A DNA stretch of 64,000 nucleotides from Segatella copri. Lineage in GTDB: Bacteria; Bacteroidota; Bacteroidia; Bacteroidales; Bacteroidaceae. Made by a program: the position numbers and the translations under genes. The DNA lies in assembly GCF_026015625.1 (NCBI RefSeq), contig NZ_JAPDVG010000001.1, positions 2,046,001 to 2,110,000 on the forward strand, in the 5' to 3' direction. Shown here piece by piece: positions 8,500 through 17,905 of the stretch; positions within the stretch are counted from its first letter, which is position 1, and every line of letters starts with the position of its first letter. The notes beneath the pieces are model-generated. The model worked only from the letters and a program-made list of their open reading frames with translations. It had not been told where the DNA came from and did not search any database.

Positions 8500-9264
8500 T
8501 TACATGTTCGTTGTATCCTTCAGGTCACCCTTAGGATACTGCTTAAACATGTTATCTTCCATCCACTTGTTAGCCTCAACAGGTGAGAGTTTCCAACCGC
8601 TGTTGCAAGTAGAAACAATCTCTACCAGGCTGGAACCCTTGCCCTGCATGCTTGCCTCGAACGCCTTGCGGATAGCCTTCTTTGCCTTCTTGATGCTTGC
8701 CACGGTCTCCACACTCTGGCGGGTTACATAACAAGTACCCTGCAGATGGCTTGCCAACTCGGTAATATTGAGTGGATAACCATGAAGATCAGCATCTCTA
8801 CCATAAGGACAGGTAGCAGTCTTCTGACCCAACAGGGTGGTTGGCGCCATCTGTCCGCCGGTCATACCATAGATGGCATTATTGATGAAGATGATGGCGA
8901 TATGCTCACCACGGTTCAGGGCGTGGATAGTTTCGCAGGTACCGATGCAAGCCAGGTCGCCATCGCCCTGATAAGTGAAGACGAGACGATCAGGCCACAA
9001 GCGCTTGATACCCGTAGCTACAGCAGGTGCACGACCATGAGCAGCCTCCTGCCAGTCAATATCCAAATAGCGATAAGCAAAGACAGCGCAGCCCACCGGA
9101 CATACGCCTACCGTCTTATCCTCCATGCCCATCTCCTCTATAACCTCGGCAACGAGCTTATGAACTACGCCATGCGAACACCCCGGGCAATAGTGCATCG
9201 GGGTATCGTTCATCAGCGTAGGCTTCTTATATACCAGATTCTCTGGTGAAATTATATCATTCAT
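8500..9264 (-). CDS. 2-oxoacid:ferredoxin oxidoreductase beta (TPP) subunit
   Basis: A 254-residue thiamine-pyrophosphate-binding subunit. The CPGCSHGVVH motif near residue 27 and the TPP/Mg motif GDGDLACIGTCETIHALNRG are visible. Its ATG overlaps the stop of the alpha subunit by 4 bp, so the two are translationally coupled. It works with the alpha, gamma and ferredoxin subunits as one enzyme. Confidence 0.9.
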   Translation of the reverse strand: MNDIISPENLVYKKPTLMNDTPMHYCPGCSHGVVHKLVAEVIEEMGMEDKTVGVCPVGCAVFAYRYLDIDWQEAAHGRAPAVATGIKRLWPDRLVFTYQGDGDLACIGTCETIHALNRGEHIAIIFINNAIYGMTGGQMAPTTLLGQKTATCPYGRDADLHGYPLNITELASHLQGTCYVTRQSVETVASIKKAKKAIRKAFEASMQGKGSSLVEIVSTCNSGWKLSPVEANKWMEDNMFKQYPKGDLKDTTNM

Positions 9265-10343
9265 TTTATTAACTTCTTTAATGCTTCAACGATTTCCTCC
9301 GGCTCAGGTACGATACCGCCCAGACGACCAAAGTGCTCCACAGGAGTCTGACCATTCACAGCCAGTCGCACATCCTGAACCATCTGACCGGCATTGATTT
9401 CTACAACCAGAATGCCCTTCTTGGTCTTGGCAAGTTCATGAATCTCCTTTTCAGGGAAAGGCCAGAGGGTGATAGGACGGAACAATCCTACCTTGATGCC
9501 CTGCTCACGCGCACTCTCGATGCTCTTCTCGGCAATACGTGCCGCACTACCGAAGGCTACGATAACATAGTCGGCATCATCCATCTGCTCGGTTTCATAA
9601 CGAACCTCGGTTTCACGGATTTTTCTGTATTTCTCCTGAAGAGCAATATTGCGCTCCTCCATCACCTCAGGCTTGAGTTCCAGAGAGGTCATGATGTTGA
9701 CAGGACGACTCTTCGGACGGCCGATGGTAGCCCAAGGACACTCCCTGGCAATCTCCTCCTCGGTACGTCGAGGCTTGACAGGAGGCAGAACCACCTTCTC
9801 CATCATCTGACCAATGACACCATCGCTCAGAATCATCGCAGGATTGCGATACTTAAAGGCAAGCGTAAAGGCGAGATCAACGAAATCAGCCATCTCCTGA
9901 ACAGAAGCAGGAGCCAGCACAATCACATTATAGTCGCCATTACCACCACCGCGGGTAGCCTGGAAATAATCACTCTGGGATGGTTGGATGGTACCCAGAC
10001 CCGGACCGCCACGCTGCACATTGACGATAACGCCCGGAATCTCAGCACCTGCCATGTAAGAGATACCCTCTTGCATCAAAGCCACACCCGGACTTGAAGA
10101 AGTGGTAATGACACGCTTACCGGCACCGGCGCCACCATAAACCATGTTGATAGCCGCCACCTCACTCTCAGCCTGCAGAACCACCATACCTGATGTTTCC
10201 CATGGCTTGAGCAGAGCCAGCGTCTCTATAATCTCACTTTGAGGTGTGATAGGATAGCCGAAGAAACCATCCGCACCACATCTGATACAGGCATGGGCTA
10301 TCGCCTCATTGCCTTTCATTAATGTAACTTCCTGATTTGCCAT
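9261..10343 (-). CDS. 2-oxoacid:ferredoxin oxidoreductase alpha subunit (VorB/KorA-like)
   Basis: A 360-residue alpha subunit with the pyrimidine-binding N-terminal domain (AHACIRCGADGFFGYPITPQ; the TSSSPGVALMQEG loop) and a transketolase C-terminal-like domain. The length and the start MANQEVTLMKGNEAIAHA match proteins usually annotated as 3-methyl-2-oxobutanoate dehydrogenase subunit VorB in Bacteroidales; 2-oxoglutarate is the alternative substrate. It is 3 bp from the ferredoxin subunit gene, a tight operon. Confidence 0.88.
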   Translation of the reverse strand: MANQEVTLMKGNEAIAHACIRCGADGFFGYPITPQSEIIETLALLKPWETSGMVVLQAESEVAAINMVYGGAGAGKRVITTSSSPGVALMQEGISYMAGAEIPGVIVNVQRGGPGLGTIQPSQSDYFQATRGGGNGDYNVIVLAPASVQEMADFVDLAFTLAFKYRNPAMILSDGVIGQMMEKVVLPPVKPRRTEEEIARECPWATIGRPKSRPVNIMTSLELKPEVMEERNIALQEKYRKIRETEVRYETEQMDDADYVIVAFGSAARIAEKSIESAREQGIKVGLFRPITLWPFPEKEIHELAKTKKGILVVEINAGQMVQDVRLAVNGQTPVEHFGRLGGIVPEPEEIVEALKKLIK

Positions 10344-10346
10344 TAT

Positions 10347-10577
10347 TTAGTCCTCCTTCTTACGATAAACAGTGATACAGCCGTCCGGACACACGATGGC
10401 GCACGAAGTGCAACCAACACACGCATCAGGTACAGCTGCCTCTACATAACGGTAACCATGCACATTGACTTTTTTCTCTGCCAATGCGATGACATGCTGA
10501 GGACAAGCCTCCACACAGAGCGAGCATCCCTTGCAACGCCCGGTGTCGACTACAATAGCCCCTTTAATCTTACTCAT
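10347..10577 (-). CDS. 2x[4Fe-4S] ferredoxin (delta) subunit
   Basis: A 76-residue protein with two CxxCxxCxxxCP cluster motifs (CKGCSLCVEACP and CVGCTSCAIVCP). It is the electron-transferring delta subunit of the four-subunit oxidoreductase, passing electrons from the TPP centre to the external ferredoxin. It is followed at once by the alpha subunit gene. Confidence 0.9.
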   Translation of the reverse strand: MSKIKGAIVVDTGRCKGCSLCVEACPQHVIALAEKKVNVHGYRYVEAAVPDACVGCTSCAIVCPDGCITVYRKKED

Positions 10578-10646
10578 ATTCTAATTTCTTACTAATTATC
10601 TTTACCATTGGAGTAAACAAAGCTCCTGCTGTCCACATGTCGGTTG

Positions 10647-10826
10647 TTATGGATTGTAGTAGTCTTTGCAATAAAAGCTCATGATATCATCCAGCATCTC
10701 CTTGGCTGCTACGGCAGGACTCTCCGGATCGAGGGCAATGGCCTCCATATAGCAGTCGAGGGCACGCTTAAAGTCACCCTGCTTGCGCCAGGCGTTACCT
10801 TGCTGATAATATTCTTCTGCTGTCAT
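10647..10826 (-). CDS. Small TPR-repeat protein leading the oxidoreductase operon
   Basis: A 59-residue protein (MTAEEYYQQGNAWRKQGDFK...) with one clear tetratricopeptide repeat: G-N-AWRKQGDFKRALDCYMEAIALDPESPA. It ends SFYCKDYYNP. It has no signal peptide. It lies 69 bp upstream of the ferredoxin subunit gene on the same strand, so it is probably the first gene of the operon. A single TPR suggests a docking or assembly helper for the enzyme complex; that role is inference. A weak -7-like TAATTTCG lies upstream. Confidence 0.7.
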   Translation of the reverse strand: MTAEEYYQQGNAWRKQGDFKRALDCYMEAIALDPESPAVAAKEMLDDIMSFYCKDYYNP

Positions 10827-10936
10827 TTACTCTTTTCTTTTTAAGTTTTGCTCTGCGAAATTACTAATTTTCGGCTAAGAAAAAGAATATAAGCCTAAGA
10901 TTTAAACTATATTAATGTAGTTTTTCACAAAAATGC

Positions 10937-10957
10937 GCACACTATAATTCAGTGTGC
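10937..10957. terminator. Short bidirectional hairpin downstream of the MATE gene
   Basis: GCACACT (10937-10943) pairs with AGTGTGC (10951-10957). T-rich sequence lies beyond on the plus strand (AATTTTTATG) and GCATTTTT on the minus strand. It most likely ends the MATE transcript. Confidence 0.6.
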
Positions 10958-11019
10958 AATTTTTATGAAAGATGTGCATTATTTCTACTAAAATATTCTA
11001 TAAAAACACAATTCGTCAT

Positions 11020-12315
11020 TTACCGCAGTTTTTTACGATAAATGACGAACAGTACGATTCCCCTCAACAGAAGGTAGAGAATGAAGGCCAACCACAGGGC
11101 ATGATTGCCCAGGAAAGGATGCAAGCCGAAGAACAGACCGAAGAACGAAGCCGAGGCTACGGCAGTAGAACAGAGCATCGACTTAGACTGGGTGATACCT
11201 ACAAAGATGCCATCGAAGACGAATGCCGACATGCCAGACAGCGGAATCAGCACAGCCCACCAGAAATATTCGCCCGATGCAGCTATCACCTGCTTATCGC
11301 TCGTGAGCAAAGAGAGGAAATTCTCGCCACCCACTATATATAATAAGGTGAAACCTACTGCCACGACAGCTCCAAAACCCATCGTTCTTCTAACCACCTC
11401 GCGGAATGCCCCCATGTTTCGGGCTCCGTAATACTTGCCGCTCAACGCCTCTGCCGCATAAGCAAAACCATCCATAAAATAAGAGAAGATGGTAAAGAGC
11501 GTCATCAGCAGCGTATTCACAGCCAGCACGATGGTACTCTCCCTGGAACCTGCCGCCGTAAAAAAGAGGTTTACCGCCACCAGACAGAGGGTGCGGAGAA
11601 AGATATCCTTATTGAGCGAGAAAAACTGCTTCAGCGGTTCAGCAGCAAAGAGATGCCGGCGATAGTCATACTTGCTTAACCGGCGATAACAGATGCGATA
11701 AAACAGACATGCCATCAGGAATCCCCACCATTGGGCAATGACCGTTCCGAGCGCCACACCTTCTACCGTCATACCGCCGACAAAGACCAGCAGCAGAGAG
11801 GCTATGATGTTAACCACATTCTGCGTCAGCGATACCATCATCGGAATGCGCGTGTTCTGCATACCGATAAACCAGCCCGTAAATCCGTAGAGTCCGAGCA
11901 CTGCCGGGGCTCCCCAGATACAGACATAACAGTATCTCCGTACCAGTTCCACGACATCCGCTTCCGGCGACATCGCCCACAGTCCGCAGCCTATCAGCCA
12001 TTTCTGAAGAACGAAGAACAGCACTCCTATTCCCACACCGATACTCAGAGAGCGCACCAGGAGCCTCAGCACCTCAGCCAAATCTCTCCTTCCCAAAGCC
12101 TGCGAAGTCATTCCGCTGGTTCCCATTCTCAGGAATCCGAAAAGCCAGTAGATGACATTGAAGAGCATCGAGCCCACGGCAATGGCTCCGATATACGCTG
12201 CATCGCCGATATGCCCGACGATAGCGACATCAACCAAACCCAAAAGCGGTACCGTGATATTGGATATTATCGACGGCACCGCTAATTGTAATATTCGTTT
12301 ATTCACCTTTTTCAA
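11020..12315 (-). CDS. MATE-family efflux transporter (DinF-like)
   Basis: A 431-residue multidrug and toxic compound extrusion protein with about 12 hydrophobic segments. The N-terminus (LAVPSIISNITVPLLGLVDVAIVGHIGD) and the RMGTSGMTSQALGRRD segment are characteristic of the DinF branch. It should act as an inner-membrane cation-coupled antiporter; the substrate is unknown. It is a single gene on the minus strand, followed by a short hairpin. Confidence 0.88.
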   Translation of the reverse strand: MKKVNKRILQLAVPSIISNITVPLLGLVDVAIVGHIGDAAYIGAIAVGSMLFNVIYWLFGFLRMGTSGMTSQALGRRDLAEVLRLLVRSLSIGVGIGVLFFVLQKWLIGCGLWAMSPEADVVELVRRYCYVCIWGAPAVLGLYGFTGWFIGMQNTRIPMMVSLTQNVVNIIASLLLVFVGGMTVEGVALGTVIAQWWGFLMACLFYRICYRRLSKYDYRRHLFAAEPLKQFFSLNKDIFLRTLCLVAVNLFFTAAGSRESTIVLAVNTLLMTLFTIFSYFMDGFAYAAEALSGKYYGARNMGAFREVVRRTMGFGAVVAVGFTLLYIVGGENFLSLLTSDKQVIAASGEYFWWAVLIPLSGMSAFVFDGIFVGITQSKSMLCSTAVASASFFGLFFGLHPFLGNHALWLAFILYLLLRGIVLFVIYRKKLR

Positions 12316-12406
12316 TTCTTAAACCTCATTTAGTTTTACTGGTATATGACCTTCAAGCTGTAACCACATCTTTTAGAATTTAAAAATATACTCAATAAAC
12401 TTACAT

Positions 12407-14557
12407 TCATTTCGCTATTACCATCTGCTTATCAGCGAAAGCGCTACAAGCGTCAACCAAAGCCAACAGTTTGCTCCAGTTTGAGACAGGTTCCACTCTA
12501 TGAGCAAAACATTTGCGCACATACACTTTTACACTTTCATTTCCAGCGGTAGCCTTAACCGTGAATTCTCCACACTCATTAGCCACCGAAGTCTCAATCT
12601 TCTTTAATGCTTCAGCAGAGACCTTATATCCTTGCGGCAACGGAATCTCTATATTCCATTCATCAACAAACGCCATCTTGCGCCAAACATCATCGATACG
12701 CTCTCGATCCTTGCCTTCTAGTTTCAACGAACTTCCTATTAACTTACCTACCGACAACAAATAGTTATTTCCAGCGCGTTTCACCATTCCATCCATCACA
12801 TAATCTACATGATAAACAAAGTTAGAACTATCTCGACGGATTCCCACGCAATCTACTCCATAGCCACCGACTTGCACAGGATCACCATCGTGATAACTAC
12901 TGATTTCAGCCTTAAACGGATCTATGGCATTTTTCCGATATTCATTGAAAGCTCCTTTTAATTCTGCAGATTCCTTCTTAGTATAACAAGAGTACGGATC
13001 TTTGTCGTCGTATTTCAAATATCGCCAATAAGCTTCAAGTTGGCTTGAACCAAAAAGCGTGTTATCAGGACTCACCAAAGACTGACCGTACATTTTCTGT
13101 TCACCCGAATAAGTTACCTTCCTACTGATATCAAGTTTAGTACCATCAAGTTTAACCACCATATCATTCACCGACTTATTGTCTTCAGCTTGACTCACAG
13201 GTATCGTTATTTGTTCCTCGGAATCTTGCATATACGCCTTTCTTCCTTGATATATATAAGGTATCTCGGAAGCAACCTTAGGATAAGTCCCAGGGAAGTA
13301 GTACACATCAGTTCCCTTAAGGCGGAAGAACCAAGATGTCGAATTATAATTAATCAGTTTATCAACAGGCAATGCACCAAACGGAGTGGTAATGCCCATT
13401 TCTATTTCCACACCCAATTTACGCAAATAATTAGCCACTGTATTAAAAACCCTCTGAGAAGCTCCCCCACTAACATACTCAAAAGAATAAATACGGTCAG
13501 CTTTCTCCTCGGCAGACATCCCCTCTTTTTTGGCAGACTTGAAGACGCTCTTATACGTACTAGGAAGACCAGCAGGAGAATATCCCCCCTTAGACACATA
13601 AGATTTCAGCAATTTCCAATCGTCTTGCAGGATTGGTGTTACATCAGGATTGCCTCGAACACCTTTTTTGCGCATAGCCTTCTCTACTACTGCCACTTTA
13701 GCCTTGGTCGGGGTAATATACATCTCTATAAAAGGTGACTGCTCCAAAGAATTATACCAAATGGATGATTCTGCATCTATCGGCTTATCCATAACCATAT
13801 CAAGCACTGCATTTTTGTCCTTGTCTGTGGTCTGAGTAAAATCAGGGGCACCATTCATCGTCCGATAGACGGTGGCAAGACTTTGGTCTAGCACACAGTG
13901 AACCTTGGTATAAAGGACAGGTTCGTCTTGACGAAGAACAAAATAGAAAGGATCCAGCTGTTGTTCCTGTGTATCTATTTGGTCTAGAGAAAAGACATCA
14001 ATACAATCTCCCACTTCCAAACCAGGCACAGCTATCTTCTGACTCAAGTCCTTGTCATTTTTGCCTTCCTTGACATCTACATAGTCATCTAAACTTACTT
14101 CCTGTACGTTACCATTCTTCTTTATAACACGAATGCCAAGCACCGTTTGCGTTTTATGATGATATCCCCAGGTCCACTTTCTACTTTTCGTCTTGAAAGT
14201 AAACTCAGAATAATCCTTCAACGCCTTTTTGTCATTAATTTGAATTAACATACGCTCCATATCCGTACAGTCTATCTGACGAGTAAGGCGAAGATTGAGC
14301 ACCAGATCAGCCGTTGCCTTACGATAATAATCCGTGCTCAACTCCCGATAATAAGATAGTATGACGGCCGAAGCATTCTTGTATCTGTCGGGAACCGTTC
14401 GTTTTTGAAAGTCAGCAGGCGTACTGCTCCAAACTTCTTGCCGCACCTTTTGCGCCAACTTCAAATAATCAGCTTTCTCGTCAGCATTCACTGACAACGT
14501 CAAGAGCTGTACCAACAGAATACTGAAGACAACTCGGATTACTTTAATCTTTCCCAT
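12407..14557 (-). CDS. Secreted DUF3857 protein with a degenerate transglutaminase-like domain
   Basis: A 716-residue protein with a signal peptide (VVFSILLVQLLTLSVNA). The N-terminal part matches DUF3857 style (VIKKNGNVQEVSLDDYVDVKEG ... DVFSLDQI). The middle corresponds to a transglutaminase-like fold, but the usual GDCK Cys motif is absent: the equivalent region reads GGASQRVFNTVANYLRKLGV. It is therefore probably not catalytic. It follows a second DUF3857 gene with a 35-bp gap, so both are likely in one operon. The molecular role is unknown. Confidence 0.7.
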   Translation of the reverse strand: MGKIKVIRVVFSILLVQLLTLSVNADEKADYLKLAQKVRQEVWSSTPADFQKRTVPDRYKNASAVILSYYRELSTDYYRKATADLVLNLRLTRQIDCTDMERMLIQINDKKALKDYSEFTFKTKSRKWTWGYHHKTQTVLGIRVIKKNGNVQEVSLDDYVDVKEGKNDKDLSQKIAVPGLEVGDCIDVFSLDQIDTQEQQLDPFYFVLRQDEPVLYTKVHCVLDQSLATVYRTMNGAPDFTQTTDKDKNAVLDMVMDKPIDAESSIWYNSLEQSPFIEMYITPTKAKVAVVEKAMRKKGVRGNPDVTPILQDDWKLLKSYVSKGGYSPAGLPSTYKSVFKSAKKEGMSAEEKADRIYSFEYVSGGASQRVFNTVANYLRKLGVEIEMGITTPFGALPVDKLINYNSTSWFFRLKGTDVYYFPGTYPKVASEIPYIYQGRKAYMQDSEEQITIPVSQAEDNKSVNDMVVKLDGTKLDISRKVTYSGEQKMYGQSLVSPDNTLFGSSQLEAYWRYLKYDDKDPYSCYTKKESAELKGAFNEYRKNAIDPFKAEISSYHDGDPVQVGGYGVDCVGIRRDSSNFVYHVDYVMDGMVKRAGNNYLLSVGKLIGSSLKLEGKDRERIDDVWRKMAFVDEWNIEIPLPQGYKVSAEALKKIETSVANECGEFTVKATAGNESVKVYVRKCFAHRVEPVSNWSKLLALVDACSAFADKQMVIAK

Positions 14558-14592
14558 AATTCAACTTTTTGACTATGAATAATACATTTAAC

Positions 14593-16446
14593 TCATTTTT
14601 CCTTTAATACTACTTGCTCATTACAAGCTGCTCCCCAATCACTTATAATCTTATTCCAAGCAGGGATTTCGCTTCGCGGAACACGTCTGTGGTGTATTAC
14701 ACACTCCTTATGCATAACAATCAGATTGCCTGTTTGAGAATAAGTGCGACAAAAATCAACCCATGCTGTATGAATCTGATAAGGTGCGGGGAGACTACTG
14801 ACCTCCATTTTCTCTGGAATCAAAATCTTTACATCACGTACTTCCTTAGACCGCAAGTCTATCATGTAATCGGAAACCCGTTTGGTTGTATCCACTGGAG
14901 TCAGAAAAAGGCTCTCATCGAGATTGGCATCTAAATAAACACTACCGTCAACCAGTTGCCCAGCTCCCTTTTTCATAAAAAAAGCAGTGATATTCAAAGA
15001 CTCATCCCGAGGACGATTTCCCGTCATCACTATATCCCCAATCTTATCCAATCGTTCATCACCCCCCATCGCTGCCACCAAGGCCTTCTCTTTTTCATCT
15101 TGTGCCGTAGCGTCATTCCCCACTAGTATCCAAGACTTCATATCGCCCTTCCATTTAGAGTACAATTTTCCCTTTATATCGTAGTTTCCATCATCCCCAG
15201 ATTCTAAGGTTGTCTGATATGTTATAGAAGAAAAGCAAGAATCAGCAGCCAGCTCAGGTAACTTATTCATACGAAAGCTATCTGCGTCTTCTACCAAAGC
15301 CATCCTTCCTTGTATATTGTCTGGCACATAGCCTAGAGGAACATATGGATTCGTAGCATCCAGATAATATGGCTTTCCCTGATAGAAAACCGTACATATC
15401 GCATGATCAATAGATGCAATAGAAGGATTTTCCTGCAAAGAATAAGGTACATCCCATGTCCCTATATCCGTTTGACGAGCATCAAAGCCTTGCGCCTTGA
15501 GCAAGGTTTTGAGCAAAAGAGCCATAGCCTTGCAATCACCATAACGCTTACGAATAGTTTCAGCAGGTGTTGCCGGTTGATGGGCAGAAATGCCTGCCTC
15601 AAAAGCCAAATATCTGATATTCTGCTGTACCCAGGCATAAGTATTGGCTATCTTGTCATAATCGTTTTTTGCCCCTTTCTGTATCTCTCTTAGTATTTCT
15701 TCCTGATTAGGAATTGAGCAATCCACATTAGCCAACTGATGAGACCAGACAAACATATCTTGCAGACTTTGGAATGCTCCCAACACCAAGAGATGAGGAG
15801 CACTATATCCCCAAGATGGAGAATTAGGTTCTATCAGCTGTGCAGGTAAGGAATGAATCACATAAGTAAAAACGGAATCTCCCTCTGCATTACATGTAGT
15901 ACTTTTCTCTATACCAGCAGGAAGATTATATTCTTTTATCCGAAACTGCTGGAAGGCTTTTGGCTTGATTACCTCTATCTTCTTATGCTCTACATAATTA
16001 GCTTCACACAAAGGAATAGTTGTGAAATAAATAGGATTGAGATAGGTTCGGGTAAAAGAAGCCTTCAGAGTCTTGCCAACCTTTGGAATCTGATAGCTAA
16101 AGTAGCAAATCTTGGTATCATCGTAAAAGACATTACGAGGAATGGCTGACTTGTATTGTGCATACCCCTTACACTGTGCCTTGTCCAAACGAATAAACTC
16201 TCCGTAATAAGCACATGGTTGAACTAGAGCGGAATATTGGGTTACACCATACTCATAATCCGTAGTGTTAACAACAATAGTCTTACCTGCGTCATCAGTT
16301 TTGAAGACGTATCTATCATTGCATTGCAATATATGCACATTGTCATCAGCTTTTTGAGCCGAGATGGGTTGCAAAAAAGCGAAGAGCAATACCAGCATAC
16401 TATCTAAATCAGCAAGTCTGTATTGGAGCATTTTTCTCATTTTCAT
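14593..16446 (-). CDS. Secreted DUF3857/transglutaminase-like protein
   Basis: A 617-residue protein with an N-terminal signal (LVLLFAFLQPISAQ). A DUF3857 region is followed by a transglutaminase-like core with a complete Cys-His-Asp set: KRYGDCKAMALLLKTLL, IDHAICTVF and YYLDATNPYVPLGYVP. It may be a cysteine peptidase-like or transamidase-like periplasmic enzyme; the substrate is unknown. It is the promoter-proximal gene of a two-gene operon; -7 box at 16478-16485. Its downstream partner lacks the catalytic Cys, which suggests an active/inactive paralogue pair. Confidence 0.75.
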   Translation of the reverse strand: MKMRKMLQYRLADLDSMLVLLFAFLQPISAQKADDNVHILQCNDRYVFKTDDAGKTIVVNTTDYEYGVTQYSALVQPCAYYGEFIRLDKAQCKGYAQYKSAIPRNVFYDDTKICYFSYQIPKVGKTLKASFTRTYLNPIYFTTIPLCEANYVEHKKIEVIKPKAFQQFRIKEYNLPAGIEKSTTCNAEGDSVFTYVIHSLPAQLIEPNSPSWGYSAPHLLVLGAFQSLQDMFVWSHQLANVDCSIPNQEEILREIQKGAKNDYDKIANTYAWVQQNIRYLAFEAGISAHQPATPAETIRKRYGDCKAMALLLKTLLKAQGFDARQTDIGTWDVPYSLQENPSIASIDHAICTVFYQGKPYYLDATNPYVPLGYVPDNIQGRMALVEDADSFRMNKLPELAADSCFSSITYQTTLESGDDGNYDIKGKLYSKWKGDMKSWILVGNDATAQDEKEKALVAAMGGDERLDKIGDIVMTGNRPRDESLNITAFFMKKGAGQLVDGSVYLDANLDESLFLTPVDTTKRVSDYMIDLRSKEVRDVKILIPEKMEVSSLPAPYQIHTAWVDFCRTYSQTGNLIVMHKECVIHHRRVPRSEIPAWNKIISDWGAACNEQVVLKEK

Positions 16447-16477
16447 TATACTCTGCTTCTTTTATTTATTCTGTTTG

Positions 16478-16485
16478 CAAAAATA
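16478..16485 (-). promoter_or_regulatory. -7 box of the DUF3857 operon
   Basis: TATTTTTG on the minus strand matches TAnnTTTG and is followed by CAAAC. It lies about 35 bp from the ATG at 16446. Confidence 0.6.
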
Positions 16486-16566
16486 AGAAAAAAAAACGAG
16501 AACAAAGGATAAGAAAAGAAATTATTTTGTTTTTTGCGTTAAAAACATATCATAATAATATAAAAA

Positions 16567-16600
16567 AGACAAAAGTTACCAGCTGACGATAACTTTTGCC
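16567..16600 (-). terminator. trpS terminator
   Basis: GACAAAAGTTACC (16568-16580) pairs with GATAACTTTTGCC (16588-16600), with one mismatch. On the minus strand it is followed by TTTTTTATA. It lies 35 bp past the trpS stop. Confidence 0.75.
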
Positions 16601-16634
16601 TTTTCACTTTATATTTCTATCTTTTACATCATTA

Positions 16635-17720
16635 TCAAACCTTAAATTTCGCAGCCTGCTCCTCAATATAGGCAGCATCGCTGAAATAGTCGATACGCAT
16701 AGCCTTGCGAACCTCATCCATGGTCTGGGCTGCAAACTCGCGGGCATCCTCGCTACCCTTCTTCAGGATGTTGAATACCTCAGGAATATCCTGTTCAAAC
16801 TCATGACGGCGGGCACGGATTGGGTCGAGCATCTTGTTGATGACGCTGTTCAGAAACTTCTTGCAGGTGCCGTCACCGATACCACCCTTCACATACTGCT
16901 CCTTCAACTCATCCAAAGTCTTGAACTCAGGCCAGAACTCAGCAAAGTCCTCTGGTGTAGAGAATGCCTCAAGATAAGTGAACACGGCATTGCCCTCCAG
17001 ATGACCTGGCTCTTCCATGCTCATACGTGGCTCACCGTTAGACATCTTCTTCACCTTCTTCCAAACGGTCTTCTCATCGTCGCTCATGTAGATACAGTTA
17101 CCGAGACTCTTACTCATCTTCTCCTTACCGTCAGTTCCTGGAAGACGACGGCAGCAGGCAATCTCTGGAAGCAGAATCTCCGGCTCTACCAATACAGGTG
17201 CATAAGTCTGGTTGAAACGGCGAACCAACTCGCGGGTTACCTCCAGCATAGGCTCCTGGTCCTCACCGGCAGGCACGGTTGTAGCCTTGAAAGCGGTGAT
17301 GTCGGCAGCCTGACTCACAGGATAGCAGAAGAAACCGAGCGGAATGTTTGCCTCGAAGTTACGCATCTTAATCTCAGTCTTCACGGTTGGGTTACGCTGA
17401 ACACGAGATACGCTGATGAGGTTCATCAGATAGGTAGTCAACTCAGCCAACTCAGGAATCATACTCTGGATATAGAGTGTACACTTCTGTGGGTCGAGGC
17501 CCGCAGAGAGATAGTCGAGAGCCACCTCTGTAATGTTCTGGCGAATCTTCTCAGGATTGTCGGCATTATCAGTCAAAGCCTGAACATCAGCCATGAAAAC
17601 GAACATTCTGTCGAAGTCGCCAGCGTTCTGAAGTTGTACTCGGCGCTGCAGAGAGCCGATGTAATGACCCAGGTGAAGTTTACCTGTAGGACGGTCGCCC
17701 GTCAATATAATCTTTCCCAT
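16635..17720 (-). CDS. trpS: Tryptophan-tRNA ligase
   Basis: A class I aminoacyl-tRNA synthetase that charges tRNA-Trp. The HIGH-like motif is HLGHYIG and the KMSKS motif is KEKMSKSLG. I chose the start at 17720 (MGKIILTGDRPTGKLH, 361 residues). The longer open frame from 17801 would span the -7 box TACCTTTG at 17749-17756 and add a low-complexity N-terminus. It is a housekeeping gene and marks the left edge of the accessory locus. A copy of its promoter region is found in inverted orientation at about 45.6 kb. Confidence 0.95.
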   Translation of the reverse strand: MGKIILTGDRPTGKLHLGHYIGSLQRRVQLQNAGDFDRMFVFMADVQALTDNADNPEKIRQNITEVALDYLSAGLDPQKCTLYIQSMIPELAELTTYLMNLISVSRVQRNPTVKTEIKMRNFEANIPLGFFCYPVSQAADITAFKATTVPAGEDQEPMLEVTRELVRRFNQTYAPVLVEPEILLPEIACCRRLPGTDGKEKMSKSLGNCIYMSDDEKTVWKKVKKMSNGEPRMSMEEPGHLEGNAVFTYLEAFSTPEDFAEFWPEFKTLDELKEQYVKGGIGDGTCKKFLNSVINKMLDPIRARRHEFEQDIPEVFNILKKGSEDAREFAAQTMDEVRKAMRIDYFSDAAYIEEQAAKFKV

Positions 17721-17748
17721 TTTCTTGCAATTTATTATTATTTTTGTG

Positions 17749-17756
17749 CAAAGGTA
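17749..17756 (-). promoter_or_regulatory. trpS promoter -7 box
   Basis: TACCTTTG on the minus strand, followed by CA, 28 bp upstream of the trpS ATG. It lies at the end of the 403-bp inverted repeat shared with 45214-45617. Confidence 0.7.
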
Positions 17757-17838
17757 CAACAAAATATTGAGAAACTGCAAGAAATGGTGAAAAAATAACA
17801 AAATGAGCAGGAGAAGGAAGGGATATCAGAACGAAAAA

Positions 17839-17861
17839 CGGGGCATCCTGAGGATGCCCCG
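17839..17861 (-). terminator. Terminator of the left ompA-like gene
   Basis: A near-perfect GC-rich hairpin (GGGGCATCCT pairing with AGGATGCCCC) followed on the minus strand by GTTTTTCG. It separates the left surface operon from the trpS promoter. Confidence 0.85.
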
Positions 17862-17905
17862 CCACCAATTAAAATAATTGATTGTCGCATTATAAACTTA
17901 CCGTA

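Noticed and set aside
16596..17798. 400-codon open frame on the plus strand across trpS
   Set aside because: It lies antisense to trpS, which has full synthetase motifs and a promoter.
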